A stretch of DNA of 64,000 nucleotides from Olivibacter sp. SDN3. GTDB lineage: Bacteria > Bacteroidota > Bacteroidia > Sphingobacteriales > Sphingobacteriaceae. This document shows, in pieces, positions 36,364 through 46,227 of this stretch (within the stretch, counting starts at the first letter, position 1; every line of letters starts with the position of its first letter). The notes below the pieces were generated by a model that was not told where the DNA came from, ran no database searches, and saw only the letters and a list, made by a program, of their open reading frames with translations. The DNA is taken from NCBI RefSeq assembly GCF_014334135.1, contig NZ_CP060497.1, forward strand, positions 4,960,001-5,024,000, read 5' to 3'. Position numbers and translations under genes: made by a program.

Positions 36364-36755
36364 GATTACAGAAACACTTTCATCACAGTGGCGGAAGACT
36401 GTCGGGCTGCTCTAGGGGAAAATCCATCAACAAGAAGAGAAAAAAAACACTGTAGGCTTACAATTCGACCTCATTTATAATAATCCTTATAAATTTACGT
36501 CAGATGATATATTATTTCAGGTTTATGCTGAACGGAATAATTTGGCGAAAAGCGGGCTCGAAAAAGCGCGACTGCTTTTTTCCCTAAGGCCAACCCTGTT
36601 TCAGAGCAACACCGCTTGCTAAGCGCTATGGATGGGGTGTTCACCATAATGCAGAGGAGAAAGTCGCCGTCTACGGCTGCGAAACGCCCGAATATCAAAA
36701 ACTTGCAAACGACAATAAACTAACGACTGTTAAAGCAATGAGGTCGAGCAGATGA
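36364..36755 (+). pseudogene. DUF6157 gene, broken by frameshifts and a stop
   Basis: Successive frames on the + strand read DYRNTFITVAEDCRAALGEN, then (shifted) TVGLQFDLIYNNPYKFTSDD and ILFQVYAERNNLAKSGLEKA, then (shifted, with TAA in place of a Lys codon) GQPCFRATPLAKRYGWGVHH up to VKAMRSSR and TGA at 36753-36755. These pieces in order are a DUF6157 protein of normal length (about 130 residues). Two frameshifts, one of them near an eight-A run, and one in-frame stop show that it is dead. No start codon is visible in front. DUF6157 has no known function. Confidence 0.75.
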
Positions 36756-36793
36756 CTTACTACTTATTTTTGTTGCTAATTACTGATATTTAT

Positions 36794-38266
36794 TCATTTT
36801 AAACGCCTCACTTTAATATTTCGAAAAAAAACCGCATCATTATGATCTTGCAGTATCAAATGTCCGGAAGCTGTTTCTCCGTAATTTCTGTACTCTTTAA
36901 ATTTGGTTGTTTCTATCAAGTTCCTAAACTCTTCCGAACCTAGTTTGTAATCAACCACCTTTTTCCCGTTGAGCCAATGTTCAACACTCCCTCCATTTGA
37001 AACAATCCGCATGGTGTTCCATTTTCCAACAGCTTTTAATTCTTTATCCTCTGGCGCATAGATTAAATATAAGGCTCCGGTACTACCTTTTCCATCTTGA
37101 TCGCTTTTTACCTCAGGATGATTAAAATCGTCGATGATCTGAAACTCTGGTCCGTTGAATACAATTTTATTGCTTTTAGCACTCTGTAGTTCGTTTACAA
37201 AATATTTCACCCCGCTGTTGGCACTTTTAGTTAATTTAAAATCTAACGTTAATTCGAAATCCGAAAACTCCTCCCGGCTGATGATATCTTTCCCCCTACC
37301 TCCTGGTAAGATCTTTAGAGACTCCTTTTCTATAGTCCATCCCTCCTGGGGAAAATCGTCTCCGTTAACACTTCTCCAACGAATACTGGGATCAACACCA
37401 TCAAAAAGTAATTCCCAACCGTCGGCCTTTTCCTTGGCAGTGAGCCGATTACACCTTCCTTTTACTGTTTTTCTATTATTAATCACTTGATGCTGTACTT
37501 TTAACATTGCTTCTGCAAAACGTTTTCCAAAAGTAGAAGCAGAAGGACTATCAAAATGAGTTCCATCACCTTTGTGCCACAAACCCTCAGATGAGACCAG
37601 ATATGTATGAGGAACCTTCTTTGGAAGGTCTACTAAAACTTTATTAATATTCAAATAATCAGCCCGGTATTTTCCTAGCTCACCAACCACAAAAGGAAGC
37701 TCAGGGTTGCCTACAACATCCCGCAAACGCTCAATAAGTATCGCTAGATTTTCCAGATAAGTGTCACTGCCCGACTGGCTATCTCCTTCTCCCTGGTGCC
37801 ATAAAATGCCTTTTATAGTGCCCGCTTTCATCGCCTCTTTAATGCGAAGCACGGCGTCGTCATAAGGGTGTGTATTGGTAACATCGTCATAGGCATTTGG
37901 ACGCCATTTGGTAATCGATGTCCCGCCAACTGCGCAAGGGACCAATCCAATTATATTTTCAGGATAAGCTTTTGCCATCTCCACTCCAAACCTTAGCCCT
38001 AAACCAACACCTGCTACTTCAGGTTTATCGAAATGTAAGGGGTGAGATGCCTTCACCCAATCATTATTTTTATTCAGCATCAAAACACGGGAGTGGACTT
38101 GACTACGATAGTATGTTGTAACCTCTCCCCTTCCTGCCATATTTGACTGTCCTAATAAAAGGTAAATATGATAACTACTATCCTGATGCTTGATGTTTTG
38201 GGCCTTTAAAAGAAAAACCGAGGTCATCAAAGTTAAAAAGATATATATATATGATACTTTTTTCAT
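36794..38266 (-). CDS. Secreted sialate O-acetylesterase-like / DUF1080 fusion
   Basis: 490 residues with a signal peptide (about 1-22). Residues 30-260 are an SGNH-type SASA/CE6 carbohydrate acetylesterase: YLLLGQSNMAGRG with the nucleophile Ser, PCAVGGTSITKW, WHQGEGDSQ and a final DGTHFDS. Residues about 285-490 are a DUF1080 domain (3-keto-disaccharide hydrolase family): DGWELLFDG, DFELTLDFKLTKSANSGVKYF, WNTMRIVSNGGSVEHWLNG, and GHLILQDHNDAVFFRNIKVR. It is last in the SusCD operon and would remove acetyl groups and cleave or bind the imported glycan in the periplasm. Which sugar is unknown. Confidence 0.85.
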   Translation of the reverse strand: MKKVSYIYIFLTLMTSVFLLKAQNIKHQDSSYHIYLLLGQSNMAGRGEVTTYYRSQVHSRVLMLNKNNDWVKASHPLHFDKPEVAGVGLGLRFGVEMAKAYPENIIGLVPCAVGGTSITKWRPNAYDDVTNTHPYDDAVLRIKEAMKAGTIKGILWHQGEGDSQSGSDTYLENLAILIERLRDVVGNPELPFVVGELGKYRADYLNINKVLVDLPKKVPHTYLVSSEGLWHKGDGTHFDSPSASTFGKRFAEAMLKVQHQVINNRKTVKGRCNRLTAKEKADGWELLFDGVDPSIRWRSVNGDDFPQEGWTIEKESLKILPGGRGKDIISREEFSDFELTLDFKLTKSANSGVKYFVNELQSAKSNKIVFNGPEFQIIDDFNHPEVKSDQDGKGSTGALYLIYAPEDKELKAVGKWNTMRIVSNGGSVEHWLNGKKVVDYKLGSEEFRNLIETTKFKEYRNYGETASGHLILQDHNDAVFFRNIKVRRLK

Positions 38267-38322
38267 ATGCTTTATTACTTAAAATCCATCACTTCCTTTA
38301 TTCAATGTTCAATCATGGTTTA

Positions 38323-39534
38323 CTAAAATCTCCATTGCTGAAAAGTTTCCTTCTCTGCCGCCTCATTGGCCATACACACAGCAATAGCTGCATCTTTGCC
38401 CGTAAATACATCCGAAAAGGGTTTTTTACCCGTACGTATACAATCGGCAAAATCTAGTAAGGCATAAGCTGTTGGGTCCCGTTTCTCTTCATCTTGATAG
38501 TCAAATTCCACAGGTATAGCTTCTCCCTGCCCCCAAGAATCGGCGGTAGCGCCTGTTACACCATCTACAACCATCTTTTTTTTATTTTTAACTTCTTCCC
38601 GATACATATAAGCTTTTGATTGTTGTATCTCAATAGTTGCCTCGGTTCCTAATATACGAATCGAATATCCTTTAAAAGCATTGCTAAGTAGAGCACTCAC
38701 ATTGGCCTTTACACCTTTAGGGTACTCGAAAACGGCCCTTATATTATCATAAGTTTCGCGTCCATCCTTCCAGTTATCTATACCGCCCATTGCTGTAACT
38801 TTTTGCGGATGACTATTGGTTAACCAATTAACCACATCTATTTGATGAGAGCATAATTCGGCCATAAGACCTCCAGAATATTCTTTATACATACGCCAGT
38901 TAATCTGCTGATCTTCTGCACCTTTTGGCACAGGTTTCCGCCAGTCGTTATTACGGTGATACTGGCATTCATATTGCTTAACCTCGCCTAACCAGCCTCT
39001 GGCAATCATATCTGCTATTTTATGATAAAGTCTAAAATAACGGTACTGATGTCCTACTTGAAAAACCAAGTTTTTATGCGCCTCTACCTTTTTTACTAAG
39101 TCTAGCGCTTGCTTAATGTCATAGGTCATGGTTTTTTCCAGGTATACGTGTTTACCTGCCTCCAATGCGTCTATTGCCATCTGATAATGTAAATACAACG
39201 GTGTAGCAATGATTATAGCATCCAAGTCTTTATTGTCAAGCATTTGTCTATAATCTGTATATGCTTTAGCCTTAGGCGCTGCTAGTGCCATTGCCACCCT
39301 TAAATGCGGGTCGAATACGTCACAACAGGCCGAAAGTTCAATTCCCGGTAAACTTTTCACAATATTGGCTATTCCAACACCCCGACTACCTGTCCCCAAA
39401 ATTCCCAATCGGATCACCTCCTTACTTGACTTTGTCATATTAATCAATGGCACTGGCACCAAAGGGATTAGGCTCACCAGAGCTAAACTACCTCTTGCCA
39501 AGAAATTGCGTCTTGAAACATTTTCCTTCTTCAT
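38323..39534 (-). CDS. Gfo/Idh/MocA-family oxidoreductase, Tat-exported
   Basis: 403 residues. The N-terminus has a twin-arginine signal, ENVSRRNFLARGSLALVSLI. The NAD-binding motif is RLGILGTGSRGVGIANIV, followed by IIATPLYLHYQMAIDALEAG, then the catalytic-domain segment HVYLEKTMTYDIKQA with the conserved EK. Such periplasmic oxidoreductases accompany SusCD systems and DUF1080 proteins in 3-keto-sugar pathways. The co-occurrence with DUF1080 in this operon fits oxidation at C3 of a sugar before cleavage; this is an inference. Confidence 0.9.
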   Translation of the reverse strand: MKKENVSRRNFLARGSLALVSLIPLVPVPLINMTKSSKEVIRLGILGTGSRGVGIANIVKSLPGIELSACCDVFDPHLRVAMALAAPKAKAYTDYRQMLDNKDLDAIIIATPLYLHYQMAIDALEAGKHVYLEKTMTYDIKQALDLVKKVEAHKNLVFQVGHQYRYFRLYHKIADMIARGWLGEVKQYECQYHRNNDWRKPVPKGAEDQQINWRMYKEYSGGLMAELCSHQIDVVNWLTNSHPQKVTAMGGIDNWKDGRETYDNIRAVFEYPKGVKANVSALLSNAFKGYSIRILGTEATIEIQQSKAYMYREEVKNKKKMVVDGVTGATADSWGQGEAIPVEFDYQDEEKRDPTAYALLDFADCIRTGKKPFSDVFTGKDAAIAVCMANEAAEKETFQQWRF

Positions 39535-39699
39535 TTTTTTATAAATACTTCGTTATTACCAACCTTAAATATTATTACTGGAAGCATTCGTAGCTTCTGT
39601 TTTGGACAATGGTAAGATCACTCTTCCTTCAGAAATCTGGATCTTACCATTACTACCTACCTTATCTACTATTTTTGATTACTAAAATTTTATGACCGG

Positions 39700-41388
39700 T
39701 TACCTATAGCCTGGATTTTGCTTTAACGTCTCGACACCGTCTTCACTGCTTAGAAAAATTTCATTCAATGGTATAGGCATATATTCATTAATGCCCGTAC
39801 TAAAACTTCCACCTGATAAATAGCCAGTAATACTACTTTCCCGCTCAATATATCGATTAATGGTTTGGTCCGCAATGTCCCATCTAACTAAATCAAATGC
39901 ACGATGGCCTTCAAGTGCAAGTTCTAGTCTCCTTTCAAAATAGACCGCATTTCGGGCCATTTCTTGATCGGTCCACGGAGTTTCATATAAAGAAATTTCA
40001 TAATTCGCGGCATTGCTGCCATCGTCCATCTTTACAAAACCTTCGCTATTAGCTGCTCTTTCTCGAATCATATTCACATATGTCCGGGCCTGTTCAAGCG
40101 TACCGATTTCTACTTCACACTCTGCGGCCATCAGCACGACATCTGCTAGGCGAATAACATTAATATTCACGGCATTATCTCTTGAATTTGCGCCTTCAGA
40201 ATATTCGCCATTCTGATCTTTAGTATAGGTATATTTTTTTGTCATATATGGCCCACCATGCGACTGATCTCTGATCCAGTTTTGACCAGGAAAATTTCCC
40301 CAGCCCAAATAAGGTATTCCTCTACGTGCTACGGCCCAATCTAGTCTGGGATCTAAGGACCCAGTATGAGGTTCAAAAGGTTGGCTTGACGAAAGTCCCA
40401 AATCGCTTTTGACCCCTTCTAAATAATACTCATTTAATAAAGGAAGTCCATTTTCCGTTCTAAAGGCATTAACTAAATCCTGCGAGGGCTGAAAATAGCC
40501 CAAAGAGTTAGGTGCGTCTGGCCCTGCGTTGTATACACCAGTGCCCCAATTCCCCCTATTACCATTTGCGCCGTTCGCTCCATCATTTACCGACATCTGA
40601 ACTTGGAAAATCGCTTCAGAATTATTTTTAAAGGCAGCATTAAAATTTTGCCAATATAGTGGAGCCAAGCTATAACCGCGCGCAGTTATGACCGTTTCTA
40701 ATAGCGGTTTAGCGCGTTCATAATCTTTTAAATACATATATGATTTAGCAAGATAAGCTTCTGCTGCACCTTTGGTAGCTCTTCCGGGTTGAGATTGTGT
40801 TTGTGGAAGGTATTCTGCTGCATATTCAAAATCTGCAAGAATATCCGGCCATATATCCCGGTCATTGGGCACATTGTGATTTTCCAGATCCTCACCTACA
40901 TAAGGCACATTATTCCATAGTCGCTTCGCTTCAAAATGATAGTGTCCTCTTAAGAACCGCGCCTCAGCAGTCAACTCATTTCTCGTTTCGTCGTCTATTT
41001 CTTCAACTATTTTAATGAGTGATAACGCGTCATTGCACCTGCCAATAGCGTGATATAGACCTTCCCATTTCTCCAATAAATAGATATTAGCTGACTGAGG
41101 TTCCTGACGTTCTAATTCGGCCATCTCAACACCGCAGCCTGGATCGCAACCTTTGTGTAGTTCATCTCCCCGTAAACTTCCCCATATTAAATTAGCGGGA
41201 TATGCACCCATGGTACCATTACCATCCAGCAACGCATAGGCACCAACCAATAGTGCGTTAATACCCGCTTCATTTTCAAGAGTTGAAAGGTCGACTTCTC
41301 CCTGTGGTTGCTTGCTAAGAAAATCCTTGCCACAAGACACTAGTAAAATAATGCTTATGAACCATAATATACCATATTGTGTTTTCAT
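39700..41388 (-). CDS. SusD/RagB-family outer-membrane lipoprotein
   Basis: 562-residue lipoprotein with lipobox LLVSCGKDFL (Cys19). Four TPR-like helical pairs are present in the first half (ARFLRGHYHFEAKRLWNNVP and AAEAYLAKSYMYLKDYERAK). The C-terminal half has the SusD fold with AYVNMIRERA-type residues (TYVNMIRERAANSEGF), then ELALEGHRAFDLVRW and a typical tail IPLNEIFLS to LKQNPGYR. It lies 17 bases after the susC gene and binds glycan ligands at the cell surface. Confidence 0.95.
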   Translation of the reverse strand: MKTQYGILWFISIILLVSCGKDFLSKQPQGEVDLSTLENEAGINALLVGAYALLDGNGTMGAYPANLIWGSLRGDELHKGCDPGCGVEMAELERQEPQSANIYLLEKWEGLYHAIGRCNDALSLIKIVEEIDDETRNELTAEARFLRGHYHFEAKRLWNNVPYVGEDLENHNVPNDRDIWPDILADFEYAAEYLPQTQSQPGRATKGAAEAYLAKSYMYLKDYERAKPLLETVITARGYSLAPLYWQNFNAAFKNNSEAIFQVQMSVNDGANGANGNRGNWGTGVYNAGPDAPNSLGYFQPSQDLVNAFRTENGLPLLNEYYLEGVKSDLGLSSSQPFEPHTGSLDPRLDWAVARRGIPYLGWGNFPGQNWIRDQSHGGPYMTKKYTYTKDQNGEYSEGANSRDNAVNINVIRLADVVLMAAECEVEIGTLEQARTYVNMIRERAANSEGFVKMDDGSNAANYEISLYETPWTDQEMARNAVYFERRLELALEGHRAFDLVRWDIADQTINRYIERESSITGYLSGGSFSTGINEYMPIPLNEIFLSSEDGVETLKQNPGYR

Positions 41389-41405
41389 TATATTAATATT
41401 TTGAT

Positions 41406-44400
41406 TTATAGTGATAGATTAATACCGAGATTAACAGATCTTGTTACAGGATATGCGCCCTGATCGATGCCCATATCTACCAAACCACTATTAAACAATT
41501 CGGGATCTATACCTGAATATTTCGTAAACGTTAATAAATTAAATCCCTGTAAGTATATCCTACAATTTTGAATCTTAATTCTTTCAAGAAATTTCGGTTG
41601 CAGGTTAACGCCTAACTGAACATTTTTCAATCGCAGATAAGAACCGTCTTCGATATAATAATCAGATGCCCTAGAATCCAGTTGTGTCCTATTTCGATTT
41701 AACAGAGGTAAGGTGGCATCGCGATTTGTTTCAGTCCAGGTGTCCAACATACGTACACTTCTATTTCCTCCAAAGTTGTCAAAATCAGTAAACCATTTCA
41801 ATGTATTAACTACATCATTACCTTGCGACCCCTGAAAGAAAAGCACTAAATCTATATTTTTATAATTGAGTGATAAATTCAATCCATAAGTAAAATCAGG
41901 ATGCGGATTACCTATCCACGTCTGATCATTTGCATCAATGATTCCGTCGCCATTGATATCTTTAATCCGAAAAGCGCCAACCGCTTTCCTTTCCTGCGAT
42001 GCATGTGCTTCAACTTCCTCCTGGTTTTGGAAAAAACCATCGGTTTGATAGGTATAAAAAGCAGATACGGGATGTCCTTTTTGTATTCTGGTAAAAAAAC
42101 CGGGTCTGGTATCACCACCAGCGATAAAAGTATTATCATTATCATCGATCTTAAGCACTTCATTCCGATAGAGCGAAAAATTGCCACCAACCGCATATTG
42201 CAGATCCCCCCCGATCGTACCTTGATAATTCAGCATGATATCTATCCCTTTATTAACCATTTCTCCAATGTTTTGAAAAGGGGGAGCGGCACCCCCGGCA
42301 GTTGAAGGCAGCGGTGTTCGATATAGCATATCTTTAGTTACATTCCGATAAATATCTATCGTCATATCTAAGCGGTTATCCATCACCGCTACATCTAAAC
42401 CTAAGTTTGTTGAAATAGAGGTTTCCCACCTCAAATCAGGATTACCCAAAGCCGCTATTGCGAAGCCATTGATAAGACTACCGCTTGTGCCCGCTAAATC
42501 ATACGAAGTAGTGCCAGGAGCTGTAGTATAGGTACTAAACGCAGCATAGTTGCCAATTTCCTGATTACCTGTTTTACCAACCCCACCTCGGAGTTTAAGA
42601 TTATTGACGAAAGTTGAATTACGGAGCATATCTTCCTCCGAAATAACCCACCCTAATCCTACTGCCGGAAAAAAACCGTATTGATTATTTTCTCCAAAAC
42701 GTGAAGAACCATCTCTTCTTAATGTGGCGCTAGCTAAGTACTTACTTTTATAGCTGTAGTCTATTTTTCCAAATATAGAGAACAATCCCCATTGTGCTCC
42801 GGTACCACTATTAACGATATTCGTTTCACCAGCACTCAAATAACGATAGTTTGGGTCTAGGGTAAAGTAATTTTCTCTACCTCCACTTATACGCCTAAAA
42901 TTATCCTGAATAGCCTCCGTTCCCCCTAACACATTTAATAAATGAGACTCATTAAATGTTTTACTATAGCTCAAGGTATTCGTCCATGTCCAATTTAGCG
43001 TACTCTCGGCATATTCACTCAGTCCGTTACGCAAGCCTGGTTCGGAAGCTTCAACTTGGACGAAATCAAAACTATGCCCGCTATTATAGGCGTAATCTAA
43101 TCCAAAATTACTTCTTGCCTTTAACCCTTCAAGGATATTTATTTCCGCGAACATGTTTCCAAAAACACGACTTTCCTTAGCCCTGTTATCTTGTCCTCTA
43201 CTTAATTGCGCTAATGGGTTATACGAGTTTCCCAGTCCAGCGGCACGGGAGCCGGCAAAATTTCCGTTAATATCATAAGCCGGTATGATGCGGGGGAGCC
43301 TGAATGCCATTGTTAACGGATTGGTTTGACTCTGATAGCCCGTCACTCCCCGATTCTCCGTATATGCGAACTGCAAATTTTCACCGATTTTCAGTTTGTT
43401 GTCTAAAAAACCAAACTCTGTGTTTGCCCGGATGCTGTAGCGATTAAAACCGGTATATTTTAAGAGGCCATCCTGTCCGAAATACCCGGTAGAAAACACG
43501 TATTTACTGAGATCGGTACCGCCGGTCGCCGTTACCTGATAACTCTGAATAGGTGCTGACTGAAAGATTTCATCAAACCAATCGGTACCCATTTTATTTG
43601 CTCGAGTTATGGGATTATCTTGGCTGGTAACCATCAGCGGATTATAACTATATAAAGCTGGATCTGCCCTAGGATCACCATCCATTGCTCCCGCCGGCCA
43701 AGTGTAGTCTGGCAATACCGGGTTGGTTCCGTTTCCATACTGTGGATGGCTCGGTGTGAGCCCAGAATTTCGTTGTAGTGCCCACTCTATCTCTGCCGCC
43801 TGTATTGGCGTTACCATCTCTGGCATTTTGCCGGCAGATTGGATGCCGTAAAAACTTTCAACAGCGAGCCTTGGTTTTCCAGATCGCCCTTGTTTCGTTG
43901 TGATTACAACCACTCCATTACTTGCTCTAGAACCGTAAACTGAAGCTGCGGCTGCATCCTTTAAAATCTGTATCGTTTCAATATCGTTCGGGTTTATGCT
44001 ATTCAGGTTTTGTTTTGTGGGGACTCCATCAATGACATATAAGGGATTACTATTATTTATGGTCCCAAAGCCTCTAATCCGTACGGTTTGATTACCTCCG
44101 GGCCGCCCATCATTTACTACAGTTACTCCCGCAGCTCTGCCTTGAAGGGCTTGTCCTAAATTAGGAGCAGGGACGGCTTTCAAATCTTCGGCAGCAACGC
44201 TGGTGATAGCACCTGTTATATCCTTCCGTTGTTGCGTACCGTATCCAGTAACAACTACTTCGTTTAACGACTGAAAATCTTGTGCTAACAAGACTTTTAA
44301 CGTGTCTTCCGAAGTCTTCAGCTCAAGAGGAATGTATCCTATCGAGGTAAACACTAAGACATCTTCTATGTTAATGGTTATTTGAAACGTTCCATCGGCA

Positions 44401-44576
44401 GACGTGTTAATATGCTGTCCACCAGGTTTTGCAGTAATATTGACTCCATGAATAGGCGTTTGGGTTAAACTGTCGAGCACTATTCCAGTAACCTCTCTCA
44501 CGTTCTGCCCCCTGGCACTTAAAGCAGATAAGACCGCAAATAAAAATGCTATTGCCTTAAATTTATAACTTTTCAT
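41406..44576 (-). CDS. SusC/RagA-family TonB-dependent receptor
   Basis: 1056 residues. Signal peptide MKSYKFKAIAFLFAVLSALS cleaved near ARGQ. A carboxypeptidase-like beta domain (EVTGIVLDSLTQTPIHGVNI) spans about 26-105. The plug starts LNEVVVTGYGTQQRKDIT and includes IQILKDAAAASVYGSRASNG. The barrel runs to the terminal NLGINLSL. It is the first gene of a four-gene - strand operon (susC, susD, Gfo/Idh/MocA, acetylesterase-DUF1080). No anti-sigma/sigma pair or hybrid sensor is adjacent; the palindromic operator-like sites upstream instead suggest control by a LacI-type repressor. Confidence 0.96.
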   Translation of the reverse strand: MKSYKFKAIAFLFAVLSALSARGQNVREVTGIVLDSLTQTPIHGVNITAKPGGQHINTSADGTFQITINIEDVLVFTSIGYIPLELKTSEDTLKVLLAQDFQSLNEVVVTGYGTQQRKDITGAITSVAAEDLKAVPAPNLGQALQGRAAGVTVVNDGRPGGNQTVRIRGFGTINNSNPLYVIDGVPTKQNLNSINPNDIETIQILKDAAAASVYGSRASNGVVVITTKQGRSGKPRLAVESFYGIQSAGKMPEMVTPIQAAEIEWALQRNSGLTPSHPQYGNGTNPVLPDYTWPAGAMDGDPRADPALYSYNPLMVTSQDNPITRANKMGTDWFDEIFQSAPIQSYQVTATGGTDLSKYVFSTGYFGQDGLLKYTGFNRYSIRANTEFGFLDNKLKIGENLQFAYTENRGVTGYQSQTNPLTMAFRLPRIIPAYDINGNFAGSRAAGLGNSYNPLAQLSRGQDNRAKESRVFGNMFAEINILEGLKARSNFGLDYAYNSGHSFDFVQVEASEPGLRNGLSEYAESTLNWTWTNTLSYSKTFNESHLLNVLGGTEAIQDNFRRISGGRENYFTLDPNYRYLSAGETNIVNSGTGAQWGLFSIFGKIDYSYKSKYLASATLRRDGSSRFGENNQYGFFPAVGLGWVISEEDMLRNSTFVNNLKLRGGVGKTGNQEIGNYAAFSTYTTAPGTTSYDLAGTSGSLINGFAIAALGNPDLRWETSISTNLGLDVAVMDNRLDMTIDIYRNVTKDMLYRTPLPSTAGGAAPPFQNIGEMVNKGIDIMLNYQGTIGGDLQYAVGGNFSLYRNEVLKIDDNDNTFIAGGDTRPGFFTRIQKGHPVSAFYTYQTDGFFQNQEEVEAHASQERKAVGAFRIKDINGDGIIDANDQTWIGNPHPDFTYGLNLSLNYKNIDLVLFFQGSQGNDVVNTLKWFTDFDNFGGNRSVRMLDTWTETNRDATLPLLNRNRTQLDSRASDYYIEDGSYLRLKNVQLGVNLQPKFLERIKIQNCRIYLQGFNLLTFTKYSGIDPELFNSGLVDMGIDQGAYPVTRSVNLGINLSL

Positions 44577-45397
44577 TATTTTATATTAGCGTTAGTTCAT
44601 CTAATGATTGCTTTCAACATTTACTTTGTCAACACCTATTTTATGGGGATCTACACCTAAGAAAATAAATATTCATAATAGTGGCTTTTGGTATAGTCTT
44701 ACAAACAATGTTTGAAACTACGTTAACGTTACCGTTATTCTATCAATAAATAGTGCTTATTATATTCAACACCACCGATACTTAAGCGATCAAGAGATAT
44801 TTATGTTCTTGATGCTTACCTTTCAAAAAAAATTCCACGCAGTTTCTCATATATCGGCTATTTTTATTAACACTGTATTAAATTTAACCGGGATGTTATG
44901 GTAACTTTCCCGAATTTTTACAATGAAATCACTAAATATAGCTTACAGACCCGAAGCAAATTATTGCTTAAATGGCAAACAAAATGTGATTATCAATAAA
45001 AACAAAGCCTCAGGTTTACAATTACGTTAGCGTTACCGTAAACTAAGGTAAAAAAAAGTTCTCATCCAAATTTTTATTGATTTTTATCAAAACGTTTTGA
45101 ACAAGACATCGATATAAACTTATTATTTTCACACATTAGCGTAGCGGTAATAAAACAACTCACGACAATCTTAGCTGACGAGAAAAAAAGAACGATTGGG
45201 AGTCTCCTTCCTTTTATAAATCTGCAAAACATGTTTCCAATAATACTTGTTAAACATCATATACCATCCAGCAACATAAAGACATTGTAATGCAGGAACG
45301 CTTTGCTTTATATATATCCGAAAGTAATAGTGAAATAAACATCAACACCTGAAGGTGAGCTCTTTTTTAAAATGATCAACAATATAAAAAAGCACGC
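44577..45397. promoter_or_regulatory. Regulatory region of the second SusCD operon
   Basis: This 821-base gap has no gene. It holds three related sites: ACGTTAACGTTACCGTTA near 44720-44737, TTACGTTAGCGTTACCGTAA at 45022-45041 (8 of 10 positions symmetrical), and ATTAGCGTAGCGGTAAT at 45135-45151. A perfect 14-base palindrome TCAAAACGTTTTGA lies at 45087-45100; its CAAAACGTTTTG core is LacI/GalR-like. The exact transcription start is not apparent. Confidence 0.5.
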
Positions 45398-45775
45398 ATG
45401 ACAAAAGAAGAAACAATGATCAGGGAATATATCGACGCCTACAACAAGTTTGATATCGAAAAAATGCTCGAAAATCTCGATGAAAATTTGAGATTTGAAA
45501 ATATTGCAAACGGCGTATCCAACATGATACTGAAAAATAAAAAGGAATTTAAGGCACAGGCTGAGCTTGTCGTAAGCTTCTTTTTAGAAAGAAGACAAGT
45601 AATAAGCAGTATATCACATAGAGATAACACGTATGAGGTAATATTGGACTATTATGCTAAACTTGCCAAAGATCTTCCCAATGGTCTAAAAAAAAACGAG
45701 ACAATAAACCTTCAAGGAAAATCTATTTTTAAAGTTTCAGGTAACAAAATTGCTGCAATTACCGACATAAGTTAG
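45398..45775 (+). CDS. NTF2-like (SnoaL-type) protein
   Basis: 125 residues with the cone-shaped NTF2 fold pattern: an N-terminal helix pair MIREYIDAYNKFDIEKMLEN, then strands LDENLRFENIANG, VILDYYAKLAKDLPNG, and a closing ETINLQGKSIFKVSGNKIAAIT. Such proteins are small-molecule binding or isomerase-like domains; no function can be assigned. Alone on the + strand. Confidence 0.8.
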   Translation: MTKEETMIREYIDAYNKFDIEKMLENLDENLRFENIANGVSNMILKNKKEFKAQAELVVSFFLERRQVISSISHRDNTYEVILDYYAKLAKDLPNGLKKNETINLQGKSIFKVSGNKIAAITDIS

Positions 45776-45829
45776 CGATGTTTGTATCGATTAGCTACGA
45801 TTGTTCAGTGTGATGTTATCGTCTGAAAA

Positions 45830-46162
45830 TTAATGAATGGATGTTTTTGAAAATAGATTAATAACAATTACACCTACAATAATCAATACCTGTCCAATAA
45901 CAGCGGGAAAATCTGGGACTTGCTTATAAAGGAAAATGCCAACCACCGTTATTAAAACTATCCCTATACCTGACCATAACGCATGCGCAACGCCGATTGG
46001 AATAGATTTAAGCGTTAAGCTCAAAAAATAAAATGCTCCAATATATCCTGCAAGAGTTACTGCTGTAGGCAGCCATTTACTAAATTGATCTGAACTTTTC
46101 ATTGCCGAGGTCGCTATAGTTTCCAACACTATGGCAATCGCAAGAAAAAGAAATTTTTTCAT
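45830..46162 (-). CDS. SMR-family multidrug transporter (EmrE-like)
   Basis: 110 residues, four membrane segments. The conserved membrane glutamate is Glu14 in IAIVLETIATSAMK. The second segment has GYIGAFYFLSLTLKSIPIG and the third VAHALWSGIGIVLITVVG, both SMR signatures (YxxxFxxLsxaLk, AyAvWsgiG). It works as a dimer and exchanges protons for cationic drugs. Downstream of the Crp-like regulator on the same strand (65 bases), so the two may be linked. Confidence 0.93.
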   Translation of the reverse strand: MKKFLFLAIAIVLETIATSAMKSSDQFSKWLPTAVTLAGYIGAFYFLSLTLKSIPIGVAHALWSGIGIVLITVVGIFLYKQVPDFPAVIGQVLIIVGVIVINLFSKTSIH

Positions 46163-46227
46163 ATTTACTTTTTTGATAGAAGCAAATATGACAATTATTT
46201 GTATTCATAAATTTGACATATGTCAAA

